From G958295645 sp965242735 (lineage in GTDB: Bacteria > Gemmatimonadota > Gemmatimonadetes > Longimicrobiales > Gaopeijiaceae), in the NCBI GenBank assembly GCA_965242735.1, contig OZ251497.1, forward strand, positions 1,116,001-1,180,000: a DNA stretch of 64,000 bases, read 5' to 3'. Position 1 is the stretch's first letter. Every line of letters begins with the position of its first letter. A program made the translations under genes and the position numbers. Below are positions 8,256-16,978 of the stretch, one piece after another. The notes under the pieces are model-generated. The model was not told the DNA's origin and made no database searches. It saw only the letters and a program-made list of their open reading frames with translations.

Positions 8256-9692
8256 ATGAGAATCGTACGCCTGTTGACTGGTGCGGCCGTCGCGGGCATC
8301 GTTGCGTGCGACGGCGATCCGTCGTCGGCGTTTCGTGAGCCTCCGACCAGCAGGGAGACCCTGGAGTCCTTCTACCATGGCATGAACGGCTCTCGCTGGA
8401 CGCAGAGCGACGGCTGGCTCAGCGAAATGCCGATTAGGCATTGGCACGGCGTAACCGCTTCCGGAAATGACGATGTGCAGCGTCTACGACTGATGCAGAA
8501 CAATCTGAGCGGTTCCGTGCCGTCGGCCATCGGTCAACTGCATGGCCTGGTAGAACTGGATGTGTCTGGCAATGCCGCCATTGTCGGTCAATTGCCTGCT
8601 GCTATTGGAAATCTCTTGGCTCTAACAGCACTTCGATTATCGGGAACTGGCATTTCTGGACCAATTCCTGACGAAATCGGGCGTCTCACTTCCTTGAAAA
8701 TCTTGACTCTGGATTCGGATAGTCTTTATGCCTCGATACCTTCGTCTATCGGCGCATTGCATCAGTTGCGACAATTGCATCTAGGTACGAGATTGATTGG
8801 TTCCATTCCATCGGAAATCGGAAGGCTGTCGTCACTTGTTGGTTTGTCTCTATCTGGTAATCTGAGTGGATCAATGCCACCCGAGATCGGCAACTTGCAA
8901 CAACTGGAAACGCTCATTATTCGAGATAGCAATCTTTCTGGAGCACTCCCGCGGGAGTTTGGCAATTTGATGAATTTGAAGAATGTGTATCTTGCTGACA
9001 ATGAATTATCCCGCGTACCGGACGAGATCGGAAAACTAACGCAACTTCAAGTATTGGCAATGGAAAATAACAAACTTACGTCAATTCCTGAGAACTTGCA
9101 GAACCTTCACCATCTTGCTGCTCTAGGACTTCTAGGCAATGTGATGAGCGGTCCGTTACCGATAGGTCCATTGGTCGACTTGCCGAATCTACAGTGGCTG
9201 AGTCTCAGTCACAATGACTTTAGTGGTCCGATACCTTCTGATATAGGAGATCTGTCAGCATTGCGAGAATCACGAGATGTCATCGTATATTTTCCTCGAC
9301 GTTTGTTATTGAACAACAATCACTTGACGGGCGAAATACCGTCGACAATTGGCCAATTGACAATGTTGCACGATCTTGACATATCGGACAACCGTCTAGT
9401 TGGCCGAATCCCCAACAGTATTGGTGGAATAGCCTCTCTTGAGGAACTCTATCTTGGCAACAATAACTTGACAGGTCCGTTGCCTGCGGAACTGGGAGAC
9501 GTGAGGTTCTTGAACCGCTTGGGATTGGAAGGCAACGAGCTGATGACAGGCCCGTTGCCCCTAGAGATGACGAAACTAGACTTGAGATACTTGAACGTGA
9601 GCAATACGGGACTGTGCATTCCAGATGAGCGGGCATTTCACGATTGGCTGGCGTCGGTCCGAGAAGTGATCGGGATGTCCATCTGTCCCTGA
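8256..9692 (+). CDS. Plant-type leucine-rich-repeat lipoprotein
   Basis: A 478-residue exported protein. MRIVRLLTG, a hydrophobic segment and AGIVAC form a clear lipoprotein signal with Cys18. An N-cap like that of plant LRR proteins follows (LESFYHGMNGSRWTQSDGWL ... HWHGV), then about 15 LRRs of the plant-specific type (L..L..N.LSG.IP..IG.L..L). ATG 8256 is preferred over 8211 because it starts exactly at the signal peptide. The gene is far poorer in GC than its surroundings: bases 9061-9120 hold 24 G/C of 60, against roughly 70 % around it. That and the adjacent broken ATPase gene argue for recent acquisition. Such repeats bind proteins or glycans; the ligand is unknown. Confidence 0.85.
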   Translation: MRIVRLLTGAAVAGIVACDGDPSSAFREPPTSRETLESFYHGMNGSRWTQSDGWLSEMPIRHWHGVTASGNDDVQRLRLMQNNLSGSVPSAIGQLHGLVELDVSGNAAIVGQLPAAIGNLLALTALRLSGTGISGPIPDEIGRLTSLKILTLDSDSLYASIPSSIGALHQLRQLHLGTRLIGSIPSEIGRLSSLVGLSLSGNLSGSMPPEIGNLQQLETLIIRDSNLSGALPREFGNLMNLKNVYLADNELSRVPDEIGKLTQLQVLAMENNKLTSIPENLQNLHHLAALGLLGNVMSGPLPIGPLVDLPNLQWLSLSHNDFSGPIPSDIGDLSALRESRDVIVYFPRRLLLNNNHLTGEIPSTIGQLTMLHDLDISDNRLVGRIPNSIGGIASLEELYLGNNNLTGPLPAELGDVRFLNRLGLEGNELMTGPLPLEMTKLDLRYLNVSNTGLCIPDERAFHDWLASVREVIGMSICP

Positions 9693-10078
9693 TTCTCGGC
9701 ATTGCCGCTCCTTGTTGGCGGTTTCTGCGGTGATGCGGCCGGGCGGTCGGACGACATCTGGAACGGCCTGCGGGTGCGCCTGCGGGCGGAGCCGCGCTCG
9801 TCCAGGCGGAGCAAGTCCAACGGGTTGACGCGTCGGCGCAGAAAATTCTTTCGCTCGGCGGTCTGTTCTCGCGCTTGGTCCGACGCGGCGGGGGCGCTTG
9901 GCCGTGCCTTGCCGGGCCGTGGCGCGGCGGCGGTGTCTGCGGCCTTGGTTCGCGGCAGGGCGCGCAGCGAACGCGTTCCCCTCCGCCAAGCGGGGGCGCC
10001 TTCGATGCGGGGAAGGCCCAGATAGACGCCGAGCCCCAGCGCCGCCAAGCCGCCGGCGATCAGCCACGGCAGGTCCAC
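9638..10078 (-). CDS. Small single-pass membrane protein, unknown
   Basis: A frame of 146 residues from GTG 10078. A membrane helix (LPWLIAGGLAALGLGVYLGLP) is followed by a basic, Ala/Pro-rich tail with RKNFLRRRVNPLDLLRL. It starts 16 bases after the TerB stop on the same strand and may be the last gene of that run. No clear ribosome site is visible. The last ~18 codons overlap the 3' end of the LRR gene on the other strand, so the original stop may have been lost when that segment arrived. I do not recognise the family. Confidence 0.45.
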   Translation of the reverse strand: MDLPWLIAGGLAALGLGVYLGLPRIEGAPAWRRGTRSLRALPRTKAADTAAAPRPGKARPSAPAASDQAREQTAERKNFLRRRVNPLDLLRLDERGSARRRTRRPFQMSSDRPAASPQKPPTRSGNAENQGQMDIPITSRTDASQS

Positions 10079-10094
10079 GGTGCGAGGGTCGCCT

Positions 10095-10661
10095 TCAGGC
10101 GTTGGGCGTGCGGCGACCTGGCCGTCCGCCGGTCGCGCCGCCCGCGCCCGCCGGCGGACCGCCCGCGCCTGCCGCGTCGCCGGCCTCTGTTGCGCCGTCC
10201 GGCCCGCGCGCTCGCAGCTCCTGACGCCGCCGGGCTTCGGAGAGGTAGCCGGCCTTGAGTCCCAGCAGGCCGGAGATCTTGCGCATCACCCAGTCCTCGC
10301 GGTTCTCGATCTGGCCGTCGGCGAGCACCAAGCCCCACATCGCCTCCGCCAGCACCATCTTCTGGCCGACCGAGTAGTGCTCGCGGACCAGGGCCGTGAA
10401 GGCCCAGAGGTCTACGCTCTCGCGGCGCTCGTCCTCGGCGGCGGAGATCAGCTCGTGCGCGTCGTCGGGCTTGAGGCGGAAATGGCGCCGCACCACTTCG
10501 GCCAAGTGCTGGCGCTCGTTGGGGACGAAGTCGTCGTCGGCGTAGGCCACTTCCAGCAGCAGGGCGCAGGCCGCGACCCGCAACTCCTCCGGCGAAGGCG
10601 GCCGGGACGCCTCTTCCTCGGGCTCGGTTCGCGCGAAGAGCGACCGGAGCCAAGCGATCAC
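10095..10661 (-). CDS. TerB-like (tellurite resistance) domain protein
   Basis: A 188-residue, mostly helical protein. The core (about residues 20-130) has the TerB pattern: ALLLEVAYADDDFVPNERQH, an acidic segment (LKPDDAHELISAAEDERRES) and GLVLADGQIENREDW, where the acidic residues correspond to the metal-binding sites of this fold. The C-terminus is a low-complexity Gly/Ala/Arg tail. GTG 10661 overlaps the cutA stop as GTGA and is preferred to the longer frame. TerB domains are found in stress and membrane-associated proteins; a specific tellurite role is not shown. Confidence 0.78.
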   Translation of the reverse strand: MIAWLRSLFARTEPEEEASRPPSPEELRVAACALLLEVAYADDDFVPNERQHLAEVVRRHFRLKPDDAHELISAAEDERRESVDLWAFTALVREHYSVGQKMVLAEAMWGLVLADGQIENREDWVMRKISGLLGLKAGYLSEARRRQELRARGPDGATEAGDAAGAGGPPAGAGGATGGRPGRRTPNA

Positions 10662-10996
10662 GCCGGGTCCTCCGCGCCGCCGCATTCCCGGCGCACCCAA
10701 TCCAAATAGGCGCCGCCGCCGTCCGCCACGTCGTGCACCAGCAGTTCCGGCACGTCGTAGGGATGAAGCTCGGCGGCGCGCGCCAAGAGCCTCGGCGCCA
10801 AGCGCCGCAACGTCTTGAGCACGATCACGGCCTCCTCCTCGCGGTGCACGCGGCCCTCCCAGCGATAGACGCTGACGGCGCCCGGAAGAATGTTCCCGCA
10901 GGCGGCGAGCCGCTCGTCCACCAGTCGGCGCACGATCTCTTCCGCGGCCTCGGTCGGCGCGGTCGCCAAGACGGTGGCGACGCCGCTGTCGCTCAT
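10658..10996 (-). CDS. cutA: CutA family divalent-cation tolerance protein
   Basis: A 112-residue protein of full family length. ATAPTEAAEEIVRRLVDERLAACGN, then SVYRWEGRV, EEAVIVLKT, HPYDVPELL and YLDWV are the hallmark segments of CutA, a ferredoxin-like trimer linked to copper tolerance in enterobacteria and of less certain role elsewhere. The start overlaps the upstream ligase stop (ATGA) and the stop overlaps the TerB start (GTGA), so it is translated as part of a tight operon. Confidence 0.92.
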   Translation of the reverse strand: MSDSGVATVLATAPTEAAEEIVRRLVDERLAACGNILPGAVSVYRWEGRVHREEEAVIVLKTLRRLAPRLLARAAELHPYDVPELLVHDVADGGGAYLDWVRRECGGAEDPA

Positions 10997-12909
10997 GCGA
11001 CGAAGACCGTCCATTCGACGAAGCGCTCGTCGTAGAAGTCGTCGATCATCGCGGCGTACCGCTCCGCCACGACGCGCCGCTTCACCTTCTGCGTCGGCGT
11101 GAGCGCCCCGTTCTCGATCGTCAGCGGCTCGCAGATCAAGCCGATCTTCTTGGGCGTCTCGAATCGGGCCAAGTTGCTCAACGCGCCGAACACTTGTTCC
11201 TCGACGTGTTGCTGGCACGCGGGATTCTCGAGCAGCTCCCGCGGCTCCCCGGCGAGGCCCGCCGTTTCTGCCCACTGCTGCAGGAAGTCCAGCGCAGGCG
11301 CGACCAGAACCGCGCAGAACTGGCGGCCCTCGCCCACGACGACGGCCTGCTCGAAGAGCGGGTTCTGCTTGAGGCGGTTCTCGATGGGCTGGGGCGCGAC
11401 GTACTTGCCGCCCGACGTCTTGATGAGGTCCTTCTTGCGGTCGGTGATCGTCAGGAAGCCGTCCGCGCTCAGCTCGCCGACGTCGCCCGTGCTGAACCAG
11501 CCGTCGTCGGTCAGGACCTCGCGGGTCTGCTCCTCCAAGCCGTGGTAGCCCTTCATCACCTGCGGTCCCCGCACGAGGATTTCGCCGTCGTCCGCGATGC
11601 GGATCTCCGTGCCGGGGACCGGGCGTCCGACGGTGCCGATCCGGAAGTGGTCGAGCGTGTTGACGTTGGTCACGGGCGAGGTCTCGCTCAGGCCGTACCC
11701 CTCCAGGATGCGAATCCCCGCCCCCAGGAAGAACCGGTTGATCTCGGGCGCCAGGGCCGCTCCGCCGCTCACGAAGAACCGCAGCCGTCCGCCCAAGCCC
11801 TTGCGCAACTTCGAGAACACGAGCTTGTCGGCCACGCCGCGCCGCGCGCGAAGCCATGCGGGGGTGGTCCGGCCGGCTTCCTCCGCCAGCGCGGCTTCCC
11901 GTCCGACGCCCGCCGCCCACTTCACCAGCTTCCCCTTGAGCCCGGTGGCCCCGAGCACCTTCTGGTACACCTTCTCGTAGAGCCGCGGCACCGACGCGAG
12001 CAACGTCGGACGCAGCCGCTTGATGTCGTCGGCCACGCTGTCGATGGCGCCGTGCGTCACGTGGCAGCCCGCCGAGAAGAACAAGTAGTCGATCATGCGT
12101 TGCAGGACGTGCGAGAGCGGCAGGAAGGAGATCGTGCTGTCGTCGCTCCCGACGTGGAGGACCTGCGAGGCCGCCCACACGTTGGACGCGATGTTGTCGT
12201 GGGTCAGCATGACCCCCTTGGGCGTGCCGGTCGTGCCCGACGTGTAGATCATCGTGGCCACGTCGTCCGGGCGCGCGCACCGCGCCTTCGCCCTGAAGTC
12301 CTCCGCGGCAAGGGACGCGCCCAAGGCCAGAAAGTCCTCCCAGCTCACGACGCTCCCGGGCTGGCGGTTGCCGCCCTCCCGGCTGGTCGCGCCCCCGCTC
12401 GGGGCGTCCCTGCCGTCCGAGGCTGGCGCGCCCTCGCGCCCACGGCCCGTGCCCCCGTCTCCGGCAGCCGCGCCGTTTCCGCCGTCGAACGACACGATCT
12501 TCACGTCGCGCCCCGCGCTCGCCGCCGCCTCGCTCGCCTTCGCCACCTGCTCCGCGTCCGACGCGAACACGAGCGACGCCTCCGAGTCCTTCAGGATGTA
12601 CGCCACCTGCGCCGCCGGCAGCGTGTCGTACACCGGCACCACGACGACGCCCGCGCACAGGCAAGCCCAGTCGGCCAGCGCCCATTCGAGCCGGTTCTCC
12701 GACAGAATCGCCGCCCGCGCCCCGCGCTCCACGCCGCTCTCGGCCAGCGCCCCCGCCGCCCGGCGCGCGAAGTCCTCCACCTGCGCGTAGGTCGTTTCCC
12801 CGTAGGCCGCCTGGCCGCCGAAGCGCTCGACGGCGTCCAGGAACAGCTCCGCAAGCGTGCCGCGCGGCAGGTCGGCCGGATTCGCGAAGCTTCTGGTGGG
12901 CTCAGCCAT
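10993..12909 (-). CDS. Long-chain fatty acid-CoA ligase (AMP-forming)
   Basis: A 638-residue ANL-superfamily enzyme that would activate fatty acids through an acyl-adenylate. It has the P-loop YTSGTTGTPKG (residues 222-232), GYGLSETSP, the ATP-binding segment GWFSTGDVGEL and the hinge ITDRKKDLIKTSGGKYVAPQ containing the catalytic-domain Lys. A Gly-rich linker at about 143-185 (GAAAGDGGTGRGREGAP...) is longer than usual for FadD proteins and probably disordered. The gene overlaps OsmC upstream by eight bases (ATGGCTGA) and cutA downstream. The C-terminus matches the bacterial FadD15/long-chain group rather than acetyl-CoA synthetase. Confidence 0.9.
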   Translation of the reverse strand: MAEPTRSFANPADLPRGTLAELFLDAVERFGGQAAYGETTYAQVEDFARRAAGALAESGVERGARAAILSENRLEWALADWACLCAGVVVVPVYDTLPAAQVAYILKDSEASLVFASDAEQVAKASEAAASAGRDVKIVSFDGGNGAAAGDGGTGRGREGAPASDGRDAPSGGATSREGGNRQPGSVVSWEDFLALGASLAAEDFRAKARCARPDDVATMIYTSGTTGTPKGVMLTHDNIASNVWAASQVLHVGSDDSTISFLPLSHVLQRMIDYLFFSAGCHVTHGAIDSVADDIKRLRPTLLASVPRLYEKVYQKVLGATGLKGKLVKWAAGVGREAALAEEAGRTTPAWLRARRGVADKLVFSKLRKGLGGRLRFFVSGGAALAPEINRFFLGAGIRILEGYGLSETSPVTNVNTLDHFRIGTVGRPVPGTEIRIADDGEILVRGPQVMKGYHGLEEQTREVLTDDGWFSTGDVGELSADGFLTITDRKKDLIKTSGGKYVAPQPIENRLKQNPLFEQAVVVGEGRQFCAVLVAPALDFLQQWAETAGLAGEPRELLENPACQQHVEEQVFGALSNLARFETPKKIGLICEPLTIENGALTPTQKVKRRVVAERYAAMIDDFYDERFVEWTVFVA

Positions 12910-13399
12910 TCGCCGCGCCTCCTGCCACGGACGCCGCCGCCGCGTCCGCGCCCGTCTCCCCGGACCGCGACGCGCCGGGCGCCCCCGGAGCCGCGAGTTC
13001 CACGACGGTCTCCAACTGCAAGTCCGGCCTCATCGTGAACAGCACCGAGCAGTACTTCTCCCGCGACAGCTCGACTGCCCGCTCGGCCTTGTCCAGGTCC
13101 GCCTCGTCCAGTCCGCCGACCCGGAACGCCAGCCGCACTCCGGAGAAGCGGCGCGGCTGGCCGTCCACGCGCTCCCCTTGCGCCGCGATGTCGAGCGTCT
13201 CCAGCGGCGCCCGCATCTTCTCCAGGATCAGCTTCACGTCGATGGCCATGCACGCCGCCACGGCGGTCAGCGCCAAGTCCATGGGCGACGGTCCGCGCTT
13301 CGAGTCGCCGTCCACGACGATGCTCGGCCCGTCCGCCGGTCCGCCCTCGAACTCCAGCCCTCCGGTCCAGCGGAGCGCGACCTCTTTGTCCGCCTTCAT
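12902..13399 (-). CDS. OsmC/Ohr family protein
   Basis: A 165-residue protein. The first catalytic Cys sits in ALTAVAACMAIDV and the second in REKYCSVLF, the paired cysteines that reduce organic hydroperoxides in the OsmC/Ohr family. The N-terminal WTGGLEFEG and GPSPMDLAL segments also fit the OsmC subgroup. The C-terminal ~25 residues are an Ala/Gly extension that overlaps the start of the ligase gene. ATG 13399 starts directly after a short leader. Coupling to a fatty-acid ligase suggests, but does not prove, a role against lipid-derived peroxides. Confidence 0.86.
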   Translation of the reverse strand: MKADKEVALRWTGGLEFEGGPADGPSIVVDGDSKRGPSPMDLALTAVAACMAIDVKLILEKMRAPLETLDIAAQGERVDGQPRRFSGVRLAFRVGGLDEADLDKAERAVELSREKYCSVLFTMRPDLQLETVVELAAPGAPGASRSGETGADAAAASVAGGAANG

Positions 13400-13436
13400 G
13401 ACTTGTCCTCCCTAGCGGCTTGGCGGCCTTGGGGCT

Positions 13437-13898
13437 TCAGGGCCGGCCGGGCGCCGCCTCGTTCGCCTCGACCGAGGCCTGCTCCTGCCTGCCTTTGATT
13501 TCGCGCAACGTGTCGCGCGCGTGCCTGACGTGGTCTTGCGCGTCGGGATCGGTGGGGCTCTGGGCCAGAAACGACTCCAAGTGGCTCATGGCCTCCTCTT
13601 CCTCGCCGCCGTGCAGCAGCAGAAAGGCCAGCCCGTAGTGCGCCCCGGGGGAATCCGGATTGCGCGCCAGCACGTGGCGGTAGGTCTTGATCGCCTCCTG
13701 CTCCCGGCCGGTCCGCGTGTAGGCGATGGCGATCTGCTGCAGCACGATGGGGTCGCCCGGCGACTCCTTGAGCGCGAGCCGAAACGAGGTCAGCGCGTCG
13801 TCGAATTTGCCGTCGCGCGCCAACGCCACGCCCTCTTCGTAGTAGTCGACGCGGTCGACCTTGTCGGATCCGCCGAGAATCTTGCTGAGGAAGGACAT
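13437..13898 (-). CDS. TPR-repeat protein
   Basis: A 153-residue soluble protein with at least three tetratricopeptide repeats: YYEEGVALARDGKFDDALTS, VLQQIAIAYTRTGREQEAIK and AHYGLAFLLLHGGEEEEAMS, each with the expected Gly/Ala/Pro positions. A C-terminal helix (DHVRHARDTLREIKGRQEQ) follows. There is no signal peptide, so it probably acts as a cytoplasmic scaffold. ATG 13898 gives a compact start, MSFLSKILGG. It precedes OsmC by 37 bases on the same strand and is likely the first gene of that transcription unit. Confidence 0.85.
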   Translation of the reverse strand: MSFLSKILGGSDKVDRVDYYEEGVALARDGKFDDALTSFRLALKESPGDPIVLQQIAIAYTRTGREQEAIKTYRHVLARNPDSPGAHYGLAFLLLHGGEEEEAMSHLESFLAQSPTDPDAQDHVRHARDTLREIKGRQEQASVEANEAAPGRP

Positions 13899-14020
13899 GA
13901 GCGACGATGCCGTTGCGTGTTTCCGACCCGCCTGCCGCCGGGAGCCGCCCTTCGGGGGGAGACTCGGTTCCGGAGCATGGGGGCGCCCTGCGCGCGCCCG
14001 CCGCGCGGGGCACGTGAGGA

Positions 14021-14048
14021 ATAGTACCCGATTGCGGGACGAGTGCAA
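14021..14048 (-). promoter_or_regulatory. Candidate promoter for the TPR-OsmC-ligase-CutA run
   Basis: On the minus strand TTGCAC (14048-14043) and TACTAT (14026-14021) are separated by 16 bases, a sigma-70-like arrangement in a very GC-rich spacer. It lies about 120 bases upstream of the TPR start. The rest of the 444-base divergent gap (13899-14342) shows no gene; it is GC-rich, with short repeats such as GTGCAAC. This is a visual match only. Confidence 0.3.
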
Positions 14049-14342
14049 CCATTCCGTTGCGAGAGGGTGTCGGGCGGCCAGTTCCCGCGGGGCCGATCCG
14101 ACCGCCCCGGCGCCGTCCGGGGGGCCATGCCGGCGCCGGCCTCTCGGGCCGCGGTCGCGGCGGGCGCCCGGTGCAACGTCCGGCGTCGGCAGCCCCGCGT
14201 GCGGTCCGTCGGCCGCAGTCGTGGCGTGCGCCGGTGCAACCTTTCGGTCGCAGGTTTCGTCAAGAGAAGGGAAGGGGACGGCAAACGCGCATGCAGGAGC
14301 GCATGCGGCATCTTTAGGGAGCGAACAAGGAGGACGCCCGGC

Positions 14343-15824
14343 ATGAGAAGCCCGACCGTTGGATACGACGCGAAGAACGCCGCCCTCATCGGCGGCTCGG
14401 CGCTGGCAGGCGTGCTGGCGACCATTGTCGTCGCGGGCCTGGGCCTCCGGAGCGGCTCGAGCCTGGAGGCCCCGGCGCACGGCGATCGAGTCGTCGTGAT
14501 GTCGTCTGGGGAGACCTGGCGCTACGTCAGCACGGAGGTCTTCAGCAGGGCCCAGCGAGAAGCCATGGCTGCCCAGCGGGACAAGATGGCCGCTCAGCGG
14601 GACAAGATGGCCGCCCAGCGGGAGAGGCTGGCCGCCCAGCGCGACAAGTTGGCTGTCCAGCGGGACAGGATGGCTGTCCAGCGAGAAGCGATGGCCGCCC
14701 GGCGCGAAGCCGTGGCCGCCCGGCGCTACGAAATGGTCGAGCGCAAGTCCGCCTCGGAGCAGTTGTTCGGGACCGTCCGCCTCGCCGCCGGCCGCGACGG
14801 CGAGGTGTCCCTTCGTCACGGGTTCCTGCGGTGGGACCGCAACGAAGGAGGCTGGGGCGATCCCCTGAACGCCGTGAAGGCCGACGGCGGGTCGCAGTCG
14901 AGCGTCCGGTTCGGCCACGTCGCGCGGATCGAGCGCCTGGGCGACCAAGCGCTTGTCACGCTCAGATCCGGCGAGACCGTGCGGTTCCGCAACACCAGGA
15001 CCGATGTCGGACCTTCCCTGCGCCGGCTGGTGGTCACGGACGTCGACGGCGGCCGGACCGAAATCGGATGGCGCGAAATCGAGGAAGTGAGCTTCGACCC
15101 GGCTCCCGCAGGCGCCGTTCCGCCCGCAGGTCGGCTCCACGGCACGCTGCAGACGGTCTCGGGGATGGAGTTCACCGGCTTCGTCGCCTGGGACATCGAC
15201 GAGATCCTCACGTCCGACGTGCTGGACGGCGAATTTCAGGGACGCTCCTACGAAGTGCCGTTCGGCGCCGTGGCGTCCATTGCCCGGGAGGGCCTGGAAT
15301 CGGTGCGCGCGACGTTGCATTCCGGCGAGGAGCTGGTGCTCTCGGGGTCCAACGACGTGAACCGCCGCAACAACGGCATCACCGTGTCCGACCCCGGGCT
15401 CGGCGCGGTCAACGTCTCGTGGGAGGACTTCGCCCTTCTGCGCTTCCACGCCCCTGCCGTCGAGATGACCGTCCATGACTTCGACGGCGGCCGGCCTCTC
15501 GTCGGGACGGTGACCACGGCGTCGGGCGGGACGGTCTCGGGCCGGATCCGGTGGGACGCCGACGAGACCTGGAGCTGGGAGACGCTGGACGGCTGGGCGG
15601 GCGAGACCGAGTTCGAGATCGAATTCTCGAAGATCGCCGGCATCGCCAAGGTGGGCGACGGCGCCGCCGTGACGCTCCGCGACGGCCGGGTGTTCCATCT
15701 GGAGCGCTCCAACGACGTGGGACGCGGCAACCGGGGCGTCGTGGTCTCGCCCGAAGTCGACGGCGTGAACCTCTCCGTGAAGGTTGCCTGGAAGGAGTTC
15801 CTGGAACTGCTTCTGGAGGGATAG
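14343..15824 (+). CDS. Membrane-anchored coiled-coil protein with three ~100-residue repeats
   Basis: A 493-residue protein I cannot assign to a named family. An N-terminal membrane segment (IGGSALAGVLATIVVAGLGL) is followed by a heptad coiled coil made of nine units like AAQRDKM. The remainder is three tandem copies of a beta-rich module, each with a G-T-[VL]-x-[TL]-[AV] start, an F-x-x-[VI]-x-[SR]-I segment, an alternating strand ending in L-x-[SD]-G, and a closing [IV]-x-W-x-[ED] motif (GWREIEEVSF, SWEDFALLRF, AWKEFLELLL). The start ATG 14343 has a strong AAGGAGGA site about 9 bases upstream. The layout suggests an envelope protein that multimerises; its function is unknown. Confidence 0.72.
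   Translation: MRSPTVGYDAKNAALIGGSALAGVLATIVVAGLGLRSGSSLEAPAHGDRVVVMSSGETWRYVSTEVFSRAQREAMAAQRDKMAAQRDKMAAQRERLAAQRDKLAVQRDRMAVQREAMAARREAVAARRYEMVERKSASEQLFGTVRLAAGRDGEVSLRHGFLRWDRNEGGWGDPLNAVKADGGSQSSVRFGHVARIERLGDQALVTLRSGETVRFRNTRTDVGPSLRRLVVTDVDGGRTEIGWREIEEVSFDPAPAGAVPPAGRLHGTLQTVSGMEFTGFVAWDIDEILTSDVLDGEFQGRSYEVPFGAVASIAREGLESVRATLHSGEELVLSGSNDVNRRNNGITVSDPGLGAVNVSWEDFALLRFHAPAVEMTVHDFDGGRPLVGTVTTASGGTVSGRIRWDADETWSWETLDGWAGETEFEIEFSKIAGIAKVGDGAAVTLRDGRVFHLERSNDVGRGNRGVVVSPEVDGVNLSVKVAWKEFLELLLEG
14550..14738 (+). repeat. Nine tandem 21-bp repeats coding for a heptad coiled coil
   Basis: Nine consecutive 21-base units of the type GCCCAGCGGGACAAGATGGC(C) fill this stretch in frame, giving seven-residue units (AQRDKMA) with hydrophobic positions a/d. 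Units differ by a few bases each. Copy number could vary by slippage without breaking the frame. Confidence 0.85.
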
Positions 15825-15975
15825 AGGGGGCGGGAGGATCAGAGCCGGGGCCGGGCGCCCGGACGGCGGGGCGGGCGGGCCGGGCGTCTGGGACCGTTGC
15901 GGGCGGCAGCGCCCCGGCTCGCTCGATGACGGCTTGATGACGTCCGTGTCCTAAACACTGGAAGGACTTGGGCCG

Positions 15976-16053
15976 TCTCCCCGCGTGGACGGCTGGACCG
16001 CTGGACGCCGGTGGACGAAAAGCGGCCCGTGTGGCCATCTCCCCGCGTGGACG
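15976..16053 (+). repeat. 16-bp direct repeat at the broken 5' end of the exonuclease gene
   Basis: TCTCCCCGCGTGGACG occurs at 15976-15991 and again at 16038-16053, 62 bases apart. The second copy lies just before the point where homology to the exonuclease domain begins. It may be the scar of the event that removed the gene's 5' part. Confidence 0.6.
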
Positions 16054-16977
16054 CGTCGTCTCGACGGCGCCGTGATGGTCGCCCACAACCTGCCGTTCGA
16101 TTCGAGGATGCTGCGCTGCGAGTTCGATCGCATCGGCGTGAAGGTCGACCTGGGCAGCGGGCTGTGCACGCTCCGCGAGACGCGCCAGAAGCTCCAGATC
16201 GCCTGCGAGGACAGAAACATTCCTCTGTTGTCCGCCCACCGCGCCCTGGCCGACGCCCGGGCGACTGCGGAACTCGCGAAGCGGCTCTGGCGCACGCGGT
16301 GGAACCGAAGCCCCGATCCGGTGAGCGTCGGGCACGTGGCTCGGGCGCCCAGTCGGCGCACCGTGCGCCGCGGCCTCGTCGACGCCGGCACGAGTCCCAT
16401 GCACCGGGTCGTGTCGCGGTCTCGCTATCCGCCCGGCGACGAGCGGATCTGCGCCTACTTGGACGCCCTCGACTGGGTGCTCGACGACGGCGTCATCGAC
16501 CGCGCCGAGCGCGCCGAAATCGAGGCCTTGGCGCAGGACTGGGGCATCCCGGACGAGGAGCGCCAGAAGGCCCACAGGGCCTACTTCGACTGCATCGTCG
16601 CGGCCGCCGAGCGCGACGGCGTGGTGAGCCCGGCCGAGCGTCGGCTCATCGCGCGGATCGCCGCCCAGCTGGAGCTGGCCGACGCGAAGATCCCGGCCGC
16701 GACGCCGCTGGCGAGCCCAGCGAATCTTAAGCCGGGCGACCGGGTGTGCTTCACGGGCACGGCTGTCGTGCACGGCCGGACTTGGCCGCGGGCCCGCCTG
16801 GAAGAAGTCGCATGTGCCGCCGGCTTGGTCCCCGTGGCGACCGTCAGCAAGCGCGGATGCGACATGCTGGTCGCCGCCGACGTGGCGAGCCGGTCCGGCA
16901 AGGCGCGCACGGCCCGCCGATGGAACAAGCCGGTGGTGTCCGTCGCCGACTTCCTGGCGTGGGCCCGGCCCGAGTGA
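15985..16977 (+). pseudogene. 5'-truncated DEDD exonuclease - TerB - BRCT gene
   Basis: The readable product starts in the middle of a DnaQ-type 3'-5' exonuclease domain. The second motif (MVAHNLPFDSRML) and third motif (SAHRALADARATAEL) are present, but the first one (D-x-E-T-T-G), which supplies two metal ligands, is absent in all upstream frames. After it come a TerB-like helical domain (ALDWVLDDGVIDRAERAEIE, ERDGVVSPAERRLIARI) and a C-terminal BRCT domain (LKPGDRVCFTGTAVVHGRTW ... RRWNKPVVSVADFL). Roughly 80 codons are missing. The frame can be opened from GTG 15985 or ATG 16075, so an inactive fragment could still be made. The downstream domains are intact, so the loss may be recent. Confidence 0.6.
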
Positions 16978-16978
16978 G

